19,869 nucleotides of DNA from Halanaerobium sp. (lineage in GTDB: Bacteria; Bacillota; Halanaerobiia; Halanaerobiales; Halanaerobiaceae): NCBI GenBank assembly GCA_003070825.1, contig QBLP01000013.1, positions 1 to 19,869 on the forward strand, read 5' to 3'. This document shows, in pieces, positions 1-6,303 of the stretch. A program made the translations under genes and the position numbers. Numbering within the stretch: position 1 is the first letter of the stretch; the number at the start of each line of letters is the position of its first letter. Below the pieces are notes generated by a model. The model was not told the origin of the DNA. It ran no database searches and saw nothing but the letters and a program-made list of their open reading frames with translations.

Positions 1-482
1 GTATAGGCTGCATACTCTTCTTTTTCACTTACTTCTGCTACCGGGCAGACTAAATTGCTTTCTACCAGATAAAAAGGCACAGAGAGCCTCTCAGCAGCCT
101 TTTCTTTCCACTGACGCAGATGTTTAAGGTAAACTTTTTCGCTGACCACTAAAGATGCATCTTCAACAATTTTTTCTATATCATCAATTTGATGATAATT
201 AAAGAGATAAAAGTTAAGATCTTTATTAGCTAAGTTGGCTTTTATTTCTTTTAAGCCCTCAATCATAAATTTAAAATGTCCAAATTCTGCTTCTGGAAAA
301 TCTGAATTTAATAAGAAAAATATTAAAAGAGGCTGATTTAATTGATTTGCTCTTTCAACTGCATACCCCAGGGCCTGGTTATATTCCAGGCGCTGAGATG
401 ACTGCATCCAGTAAGCAACAAATTCTTTTTCCTTTAATTCAGCCTCATTAATTTTTTCTATTCTATTTTCTTTAACTAACAC
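1..482 (-). CDS. phrB: Class II CPD photolyase, N-terminal part (runs off the left edge)
   Basis: About 160 residues of the N-terminal photolyase domain are visible; the 3' end lies outside the window. Light-driven repair of cyclobutane pyrimidine dimers is the family role. Reading the minus strand from GTG at 482 gives an open frame with motifs typical of class II photolyases: RIEKIN near the start, then AYWMQSSQR, the run NQPLLIFFLLNSDFPEA, FMIEGLKEI, and a distal LRQWKEKAAE and KEEYAAYT. The GTG is preceded by AGGGG with 8 bases between, and the frame overlaps the end of mscS by 7 bases, so the two are probably co-transcribed. The FAD-binding C-terminal half cannot be inspected. Class assignment is from remembered family motifs; I am fairly sure. 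Confidence 0.82.
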   Translation of the reverse strand, partial: MLVKENRIEKINEAELKEKEFVAYWMQSSQRLEYNQALGYAVERANQLNQPLLIFFLLNSDFPEAEFGHFKFMIEGLKEIKANLANKDLNFYLFNYHQIDDIEKIVEDASLVVSEKVYLKHLRQWKEKAAERLSVPFYLVESNLVCPVAEVSEKEEYAAY

Positions 483-1291
483 AGTTTTGTCCCCTGATCA
501 AAGTGAACATCCAGCTGTGGGTAAGGTATGCCAATTCCAGCTTCATCAAAGGCATCTTTAACATCTTCATGCATGTCAAAATAAACATCCCAGTAATCAG
601 GACCCTTAACCCAGACTTTACAGGCTATATTAACTGAACTGCCTGCATGTTCGGTAACTCGAATTAATGGCTCCGGATCATCCAAAATAAGTTCATGTTT
701 ATCAGCAAGCTCTTTTAAAAGAGTAATTGCCTCGTGAAAATCATCATCATATCCTATACCAAAGGTTAAATCAACTCTTCTTTTATCCATTGCTGAATAA
801 TTAGTAATACTATCAGTAGCTACATTTCCATTTGGAATAAATATTTTCTTATTGTCAAAAGTTGTCAGGATAGTGTAAAGAATTTGAATTTCCTGCACCT
901 TTCCCTTATATCCAGACACTTCAATAACATCCCCGGCAGAAAAAGGTCTAAATATCAGCAGCATAACCCCACCAGCAAAGTTAGATAGACTTCCCTGTAG
1001 AGCAAAGCCAACAGCAAAAGAAGCTGCACCAAGTACTGCTACAAAAGAAGTTACTTCAATCCCAATTGTAGAAGCAATAGAAATAAACAGCAGGATTAAT
1101 AAAACTGCCCTGGTAATAGACATTAAAAAACTGGTCAATGTTCTATCAAATCTGCCCTGAACATTTTTTTCCAGAACTTTAACAATGAATTTGATTAACC
1201 AGAGACCCACTATCAGCAGAATAATTGCTAATAGTAATTTCATCCCATAATTTGCAGCTATCGATTGTAAACCACCTGTAATTTGATCCAT
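476..1291 (-). CDS. mscS: Small-conductance mechanosensitive channel, MscS family
   Basis: 271 residues, about the size of E. coli MscS. Probably a heptameric membrane channel that opens on hypo-osmotic shock to release solutes, a useful function in a salt-adapted cell. The N-terminus has hydrophobic segments at roughly residues 15-38 and 58-80. A glycine/alanine-rich pore helix follows (about residues 84-105, including AVLGAASFAVGFALQGSL), then the conserved MLLIFRPFSAGDVIEV and the beta domain with FIPNGNV. The ATG has a good AGGGGG ribosome site 7 bases upstream. It is separated from hup by two terminators and must have its own promoter in the AT-rich 1292-1410 stretch, where I could not pick convincing hexamers. 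Its end overlaps the photolyase start. Confidence 0.93.
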   Translation of the reverse strand: MDQITGGLQSIAANYGMKLLLAIILLIVGLWLIKFIVKVLEKNVQGRFDRTLTSFLMSITRAVLLILLFISIASTIGIEVTSFVAVLGAASFAVGFALQGSLSNFAGGVMLLIFRPFSAGDVIEVSGYKGKVQEIQILYTILTTFDNKKIFIPNGNVATDSITNYSAMDKRRVDLTFGIGYDDDFHEAITLLKELADKHELILDDPEPLIRVTEHAGSSVNIACKVWVKGPDYWDVYFDMHEDVKDAFDEAGIGIPYPQLDVHFDQGTKLC

Positions 1292-1410
1292 ATCATTTCC
1301 CCCTTCAATCTTGTTATAATAAAATAAAATTTATCTAGCTTACTATATTAATTTCTAGTTAAATACTTACATTCCTGCAAAAGATTAAAATTATTTAGTT
1401 ATGATATGAA

Positions 1411-1454
1411 ATAAAAAAGCCTTATTCATAATTGCTTTGAAATCAGGAATAAGG
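1411..1454 (-). terminator. Second (distal) terminator downstream of hup
   Basis: On the minus strand an 8-base stem, CCTTATTC paired with GAATAAGG (1447-1454 and 1420-1427), encloses a 19-base loop and is followed by CTTTTTTATTT. The loop is long and the stem AT-rich, so it would be a weaker stop than the one just upstream of it. The pair probably insulates mscS from hup transcription. Confidence 0.6.
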
Positions 1455-1465
1455 ACTTTTAGGAT

Positions 1466-1495
1466 AGAAAAAAAGAAGAACCGGAAATTTCCGGT
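1466..1495 (-). terminator. Intrinsic terminator of hup
   Basis: The 16-base perfect palindrome at 1480-1495 (ACCGGA, loop AATT, TCCGGT on the minus strand) is followed by TCTTCTTTTTTT. It starts 24 bases after the hup stop codon, with the classic form of a rho-independent terminator. Confidence 0.88.
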
Positions 1496-1518
1496 CCCTC
1501 AATAAGTAATATTATTTC

Positions 1519-1818
1519 TTAAACATCAACTGTTTCTTTAAAAGACTTACCACTTCTAAATACAGGCACTTTACGTGCTGGAATCTGAATCTCTTCCCCA
1601 GTTTGAGGGTTACGTCCTTTTCTGGCACTTCTATCTTTTACTTCAAAAGTACCAAAACCGATTAATTGAACATTATCACGCTTATCTTCTGCTTTCTTAG
1701 CTTCAGATTTTAAGTGGTTCATGATAGTATCAATTGTTTCGTTAACAACTTCCCCTGTATCTTTTTTAGTGACACCTGTTTTTTCTGCAACGGCATCAAT
1801 AAGTTCATTCTTAGTCAT
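1519..1818 (-). CDS. hup: HU-family DNA-binding protein
   Basis: 99 residues against about 90 for a usual HU. A small dimeric nucleoid protein that bends DNA. The N-terminal helices (MTKNELIDAVAEKTGVTKKD), the VQLIGFGTFEVKDRSARKGR strand and arm, the RNPQTGEEIQIPA tip and the PVFRSGKSFKE tail all match the family. The extra length is a charged insert (about SEAKKAEDKRDN, residues 38-49) between the second helix and the first strand, where most HUs have a short turn. The start is supported by GGGGGTG eight bases upstream. It lies 105 bases behind gpsA and is ended by two terminators; a weak promoter is possible in the gap. Confidence 0.95.
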   Translation of the reverse strand: MTKNELIDAVAEKTGVTKKDTGEVVNETIDTIMNHLKSEAKKAEDKRDNVQLIGFGTFEVKDRSARKGRNPQTGEEIQIPARKVPVFRSGKSFKETVDV

Positions 1819-1874
1819 GGAAATTCACCCCCTTTTAAAACTAAAACTTTTTGCTGTCATTATTTATTATTCTC

Positions 1875-1903
1875 GCTATAACAGCGATTTCCTGCTTAAT
1901 TAA
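1875..1903 (-). promoter_or_regulatory. Possible hup promoter
   Basis: TTAATT (1903-1898), a 17-base spacer and TATAGC (1880-1875) on the minus strand. Both hexamers are only moderate matches. A 5-bp hairpin, TCGCT/AGCGA at 1873-1887, overlaps the -10 and has no T-tract, so it is not a terminator. The tentative reading is that hup has its own promoter behind gpsA. Confidence 0.3.
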
Positions 1904-1923
1904 AGAAAAAATTTATAATTTTT

Positions 1924-2955
1924 CTAGATTTTCCATAAAGAATTATCTACAGCTGATTCCATTTCGGGTTTTTTGCTCCTCAACATCAGCTCTTCAACTG
2001 CCTGATAGGGATCTTTGCTTTCAAATAAAACCTGATAAACTTCTTCAGTAATAGGCATTTCTAAATCTATTTCTTCGGAGTTTAACCACCTATAAATTGC
2101 TCTGGCAGTTTTAACTCCCTCTACAACCTGGTTAACCTTTTCTTTTGCTTCTAAAAGAGTTTTCCCCTTACCAATTTCAATTCCAAAACGGCGGTTGCGG
2201 CTGTGCATACTGGTACAGGTAACTACAAGATCGCCCATACCCGACAGGCCAACCAGCGTTAAGTCACTGGCACCATGATAGTCAACAAAACGGCTCATTT
2301 CATTTAAGCCCCTGGTAATTAAAGCAGCACGAGTATTATCACCAAAATCAAGACCGTCACAGATCCCACTGGCCACAGCAATTACATTCTTTAAGGCTCC
2401 ACCCAGTTCTACCCCTTTAATATCAGGGTTAGTGTAGACCCTAAAATTTTTAGACATAAATAAATCCTGAACTCTTTCAGCTGCATCTTTACTATGGGCT
2501 GCCGAAACTATCGCTGTTGGCAGTTTTTCCATAACTTCTTCTGCATGGGTTGGTCCAGAAAGAACAACTACATTCTCAAAACCAGCTTCTTTTATCATTT
2601 GCGAGTTAGTTTTAAAAGTTATTTCGTCAATTCCCTTGGCAGTAGAAACCATTATTGTCTCAGAACTGATAAGTTTTTTTAGTTCTGCTAATATACCTGT
2701 TAAAGCCTGTGTTGGTACTGAAATCACCACTAGGTCTGTATTTTCCAGGCTTTCTTTTAAATTACTGAAAGCTCTCAATTTACTATTCAGCTTATAGTCA
2801 GGAAAATATTTAAAATTTTTCTGTTCCTGATTAATTGAATCAACAACTTTCTGATCTCTGGCGTAAATGCTTACTTCTTCACCATTTTCAGCCAGCAGAT
2901 TAGCCAGAGCAGTACCCCAGCTGCCGGCACCAATTACTGTAATTTTTGAACTCAT
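1924..2955 (-). CDS. gpsA: NAD(P)-dependent glycerol-3-phosphate dehydrogenase
   Basis: 343 residues, normal length. It reduces dihydroxyacetone phosphate to sn-glycerol 3-phosphate, the backbone that PlsY acylates. The Rossmann motif GAGSWGTALANLL is at residues 9-21. TAKGID, SGPTHAEEV (family GPSFAxEV) and the C-terminal KNVIAVASGICDGL / NTRAALITRGLNEM signature around residues 190-220 are all present. The ATG overlaps the plsY stop as TAATG, so the two are translationally coupled. This makes an obvious metabolic pair: GpsA makes the acceptor and PlsY uses it. Cytosolic; no oddities. Confidence 0.97.
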   Translation of the reverse strand: MSSKITVIGAGSWGTALANLLAENGEEVSIYARDQKVVDSINQEQKNFKYFPDYKLNSKLRAFSNLKESLENTDLVVISVPTQALTGILAELKKLISSETIMVSTAKGIDEITFKTNSQMIKEAGFENVVVLSGPTHAEEVMEKLPTAIVSAAHSKDAAERVQDLFMSKNFRVYTNPDIKGVELGGALKNVIAVASGICDGLDFGDNTRAALITRGLNEMSRFVDYHGASDLTLVGLSGMGDLVVTCTSMHSRNRRFGIEIGKGKTLLEAKEKVNQVVEGVKTARAIYRWLNSEEIDLEMPITEEVYQVLFESKDPYQAVEELMLRSKKPEMESAVDNSLWKI

Positions 2956-3572
2956 TACTCTTTACCACTCTTCCCCAGTTTATCTGGGTCCATTCTATTT
3001 TCTTCACCTTTTAAAAGCCGCTTTATATTTTCACGGTGAGTATACATTACAAAAAGCGATAATAAGGCTGCAAAAAATACGTGCTTCCCCTCAAAAGAGC
3101 TAAAATAAAGTGTCAGAGGGAGTGACATCGAACCAATAATTGAGCCCAGAGATACATAGCGGGTTGTAAATACCAGCAGAATCCAGATTACAGCATAGAT
3201 TAAAAAGGCAAGTGGATATAAGCGCAGAATTACACCAAAGGTTGTAGCAACCCCCTTACCACCGGAAAAGCCAAGAAAAATTGACCAGTCATGACCGGCA
3301 ATGGCAGCAACAGCAACAAATAAAATGGCTGTTGAGAGACTGCTTCCAAGAATCATCTGTCCGACCATAACTCCTAAATATCCTTTTAATATATCAAAAA
3401 CTGCAACTAAAACACCGGCTTTTAAACCCATTACTCTAGCAACATTTGTAGCTCCAATATTTCCACTACCATATTCTCTAACATCTTTTTTCATTACATA
3501 TTTTGTTAATAAAAAACCGGATGGTATTGACCCGATTAGATAACTTAATAATATCGCAATAAATACCTGCAT
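2955..3572 (-). CDS. plsY: Acyl-phosphate:glycerol-3-phosphate acyltransferase (membrane)
   Basis: 205 residues. An integral membrane enzyme that transfers the acyl group from acyl-phosphate (made by PlsX) to glycerol 3-phosphate, giving lysophosphatidic acid. Conserved loops are visible: SYLIGSIPSGFLLTK near residue 10, GSGNIGATNVARVMG at about 36-50, and HDWSIFLGFSGGKGVATTFG at about 94-113, separated by hydrophobic spans. AGGAGG lies 5 bases before the ATG and overlaps the der stop codon (9-base gap). Its partners PlsX and PlsC are about 5-11 kb away in the window, in another operon. Confidence 0.96.
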   Translation of the reverse strand: MQVFIAILLSYLIGSIPSGFLLTKYVMKKDVREYGSGNIGATNVARVMGLKAGVLVAVFDILKGYLGVMVGQMILGSSLSTAILFVAVAAIAGHDWSIFLGFSGGKGVATTFGVILRLYPLAFLIYAVIWILLVFTTRYVSLGSIIGSMSLPLTLYFSSFEGKHVFFAALLSLFVMYTHRENIKRLLKGEENRMDPDKLGKSGKE

Positions 3573-3581
3573 GATAACCTC

Positions 3582-4898
3582 CTAGTTTCTCTGCTTTAAT
3601 TTAAAGTTCATTGGATTTCCCACATAACCAAAGGCTTCTCTGAGTACATTTTCCAAATATCTCTGATAGGCAAAATGCATTAAATTAGGATCATTGACAA
3701 AGAAAACAAAAGTTGGAGGTTTTACACCAACCTGACTGCCGTAATAAATTTTCAGCCTTTTTCCTTTTCTACTTGGCGGCTCACGCAGCTGTACTGCTTC
3801 GGATATAACCTCATTTAAAATTCCAGTTTTTACCCGTAGATTACTCTGATCAACCACAAATTCAAGCAGCGATAAAAGCTCATCTATCCTCTCACCTGTT
3901 AGAGCAGAAATATAGGTCACCGGTACATAATTTAAAAACTTTAACTGATAATAAACTTCGTCTGTATAATGCTCCATAGTTTTAGAGTCTTTTTCCATCA
4001 GATCCCATTTATTAATTGCAATAACCATTGCCTTACCCTCATCATGAGCATAACCGGCAATTTTTTTATCCTGATCTGTTACACCTTCCTGGGCATCAAT
4101 CATCATTAAAACTGCATCAGCCCGATCAACTGACCTCAGTGCTCTCAGATTACTGTAATATTCTACATCTTCTTTAACCTTTGACTTTCTTCTCAGACCG
4201 GCTGTATCAATAAAATTGAACTGAATATCCTTCCATTCAATTAAAGTATCAACTGCATCTCTGGTTGTTCCCGGCATATCACTGACAATGACTCTTTCTT
4301 TGCCAATCAAATGATTAACCAGACTTGATTTACCAACATTTGGTTTACCAATTACTGCAATATTGATCTGATCATTATCACTGTCTTCTACTTCACTTTC
4401 CGGCAGTTTAGCAGTTACTTCGTCCATCAGCTCACCAGTATTTTTACCATGCTCGGCTGAAATTAAAACTGGATCACCGAAACCAAGAGAATAAAATTCC
4501 CAGCCGATTTCTTCCTGATTAGAAAAATCTTCAACTTTATTTACTACTAAAATGACTTCTTTGTTAGTCCTGTATAGAAGTTGAGCAATATCTTCATCAA
4601 CACCGGTCATTCCTGTTCTGGAATCAACAACAAATAAGATAAGATCTGCTTCTTCCATTGCCAGTTCAGCCTGATATTTAATTTGATTTTTAATTTTATC
4701 ATTATCATGCATAACTATTCCACCGGTATCAATAACATTAAACTTTTTGCCGAGCCACTCTGTTTCTCCATAAATTCTATCCCGAGTAACATTGGGCTCT
4801 CCTTCTACTATGGCTCTCCGTCCACCGACTAATCTATTAAAAAGTGTGGACTTACCAACATTTGGTCTACCTACAATTGCAACTGTAGACTTAGCCAT
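3582..4898 (-). CDS. der: Double-domain ribosome-assembly GTPase Der (EngA)
   Basis: 438 residues, standard length. Required for 50S subunit maturation. Two tandem GTPase domains: P-loops GRPNVGKS at 10-17 and GKPNVGKS at 184-191, G3 motifs DTGG (57-60) and DTAG (231-234), then a C-terminal KH-like domain. The second domain has a normal G4 motif, NKWD (296-299). The first reads NKVE (120-123), with glutamate where the guanine-specifying aspartate is expected; the next residue is Asp. The ATG overlaps the end of the upstream DUF512 gene by 8 bases, with an AGGTGATC ribosome site, so translation is probably coupled. Confidence 0.97.
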   Translation of the reverse strand: MAKSTVAIVGRPNVGKSTLFNRLVGGRRAIVEGEPNVTRDRIYGETEWLGKKFNVIDTGGIVMHDNDKIKNQIKYQAELAMEEADLILFVVDSRTGMTGVDEDIAQLLYRTNKEVILVVNKVEDFSNQEEIGWEFYSLGFGDPVLISAEHGKNTGELMDEVTAKLPESEVEDSDNDQINIAVIGKPNVGKSSLVNHLIGKERVIVSDMPGTTRDAVDTLIEWKDIQFNFIDTAGLRRKSKVKEDVEYYSNLRALRSVDRADAVLMMIDAQEGVTDQDKKIAGYAHDEGKAMVIAINKWDLMEKDSKTMEHYTDEVYYQLKFLNYVPVTYISALTGERIDELLSLLEFVVDQSNLRVKTGILNEVISEAVQLREPPSRKGKRLKIYYGSQVGVKPPTFVFFVNDPNLMHFAYQRYLENVLREAFGYVGNPMNFKLKQRN

Positions 4899-6192
4899 TC
4901 TTGATCACCTCCATAAATTGATTAATATCCCTTACAAACTTTATTCTGTATTCAGATAATTCTTCTAAAAACTCTTCTTTTTTTACATCATCCAGAAATT
5001 TCATCTGATCATTTAAAACAACTTCAGGTATAAAAATTTCATCATACTTATCTGCCCTTATCTGTTTGATCTTAGCTTTTAAATCCTGTGCTGTTAAAAG
5101 ACCGGTAACAGTTACTGTTTTACCAAAAAACTCATTTTCAACCACTAAAAATTCAGCTTTAAGCTCAGCAATGCTTTTTAATCGCTCAGAAAATTTATTT
5201 AAAGCTTTTTTCCCCAGAACAGAAGTTATCACTGCAATCTTTTTCTCTCTTTCAAGAGATTCTGGAAATTTGACTGCCTTTATTTCTTCATTAATTAAAG
5301 CTGTTAAGCCGATCCCATTTTCTAACTGTGGAAATTCATTATATTCTTCAACAGCTGGAATTTCAGTATCAGTACTCAAGTAAAATTCATCTGCTGCATA
5401 AATTAGATTTTCGCCAAAGTTATTTTTTGCCTGCTGCTGCCAGTAACTGATCCGTTTTAATGAATCCTTCATTTCTTTTTCAGTCATAGTTCTCAGCTCA
5501 GCCAGGCCTTCTCGATATTTGGTTAGTCCAACTGGTACTATACCAATCGATAACAGCTGCGGATAAAATTCTAAAAGTTCTTTTAAGGTTCTATCCAGTT
5601 CTTTTTGATCATTATAACCCGGACAGAGAACTATCTGGGTATGAAACTGAATATTTTTTTTTTGAAATAATCTAAGCAGTCTATTAATTTCAGCCGCTTT
5701 TGGGTTCTTCATCATTTCAACCCTTAGTTCAGGATTCGTTGTATGAACTGAAATATTCAGTGGACTCAGGTTTTTTTCAATTATTCTTTTTATCTCTTTT
5801 TTGTCAAGATTTGTCAGAGTTACAAAACTACCCTGTAAAAAAGAAAAACGATAGTCATCATCCATCTGATTTAAACTATTCCGCATTTTTTGGGGCTGCT
5901 GTTTAACAAAGCAAAAAATACAGTTATTTTTACACTGTTTTAAGCCATCAAATACAATTTCTTTAAATTCAATGCCCAGTTCCTCTCCAGGCATCCGCTG
6001 AAGCTCAATCTCTTTTCTTAAACCGGCTTCAGTCTCGATTTCCAGTTCAATTACTGGTTCAGAAATTTGATATAAATAATCTATATAATCATTTATTTTT
6101 TGACCATTAATGGTGATTATTTTATCATTTGAATTCAAACCTGCTTTAGCAGCGGTAGAATTTTCAATAACCTCTTCTATTTTAACCATCAT
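4891..6192 (-). CDS. PDZ / radical-SAM-like DUF512 protein of unknown function
   Basis: 433 residues from the first ATG of an ATGATG pair. Order: an N-terminal PDZ-like domain (about 3-60, with AAKAGLNSNDKIITING), a radical-SAM-like cluster motif C87-xxx-C91-xx-C94 inside CKNNCIFCFVKQQP, DDDYRFSFLQGSFVTLTNL at about 111-129, and a C-terminal DUF512 region. Such proteins are annotated as iron-sulfur oxidoreductases; their substrate is not known to me. AGGAGG ends 7 bases before the chosen ATG. A longer frame opening at 6279 is rejected because it would start inside the upstream terminator and ahead of the promoter. First gene of the DUF512-der-plsY-gpsA operon and overlapping der, which hints at a role near ribosome or cofactor biology; that part is only a guess. 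Confidence 0.85.
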   Translation of the reverse strand: MMVKIEEVIENSTAAKAGLNSNDKIITINGQKINDYIDYLYQISEPVIELEIETEAGLRKEIELQRMPGEELGIEFKEIVFDGLKQCKNNCIFCFVKQQPQKMRNSLNQMDDDYRFSFLQGSFVTLTNLDKKEIKRIIEKNLSPLNISVHTTNPELRVEMMKNPKAAEINRLLRLFQKKNIQFHTQIVLCPGYNDQKELDRTLKELLEFYPQLLSIGIVPVGLTKYREGLAELRTMTEKEMKDSLKRISYWQQQAKNNFGENLIYAADEFYLSTDTEIPAVEEYNEFPQLENGIGLTALINEEIKAVKFPESLEREKKIAVITSVLGKKALNKFSERLKSIAELKAEFLVVENEFFGKTVTVTGLLTAQDLKAKIKQIRADKYDEIFIPEVVLNDQMKFLDDVKKEEFLEELSEYRIKFVRDINQFMEVIKNG

Positions 6193-6214
6193 CCTTCTAC
6201 CTCCTGTAAGCTTG

Positions 6215-6243
6215 ATAATATCACATTTGTTCTGTTTAGGCAA
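6215..6243 (-). promoter_or_regulatory. Sigma-A promoter of the DUF512-der-plsY-gpsA operon
   Basis: TTGCCT (6243-6238), exactly 17 bases, then TATTAT (6220-6215) on the minus strand. It sits just after the rpsA terminator and just before the DUF512 ribosome site. Transcription would begin near 6208, giving a leader of only about 16 bases. Confidence 0.75.
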
Positions 6244-6259
6244 TAATCTGCAGTAAGCA

Positions 6260-6293
6260 TAAAAAAACCCGCCGCCCATAATGGACAGCGGGT
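6260..6293 (-). terminator. Strong GC-rich terminator after ispH-rpsA
   Basis: An 11-bp stem (6283-6293 with 6267-6277, two G-U pairs in the minus-strand RNA) closes a 5-base loop and is followed by seven T residues, starting 11 bases after the rpsA stop. The plus strand also has a GCTTTTTT run after the stem, so it could work both ways, although no plus-strand gene needs it. Confidence 0.93.
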
Positions 6294-6303
6294 GCTTTTT
6301 TAA

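Noticed and set aside
1292..1380. mscS promoter hexamers
   Set aside because: Several TATA-like words occur in this AT-rich leader, but none has a fair -35 at 16-18 bases, so no site is listed.
1721..2051. Two overlapping plus-strand open frames opposite hup and gpsA
   Set aside because: Both are shadows of conserved minus-strand genes, with composition typical of reverse-strand noise.
6193..6279. A 29-codon N-terminal extension of the DUF512 gene
   Set aside because: It would begin in the loop of the rpsA terminator and cover the -35, the -10 and the ribosome site of the gene; the ATG at 6192 has an ideal AGGAGG.
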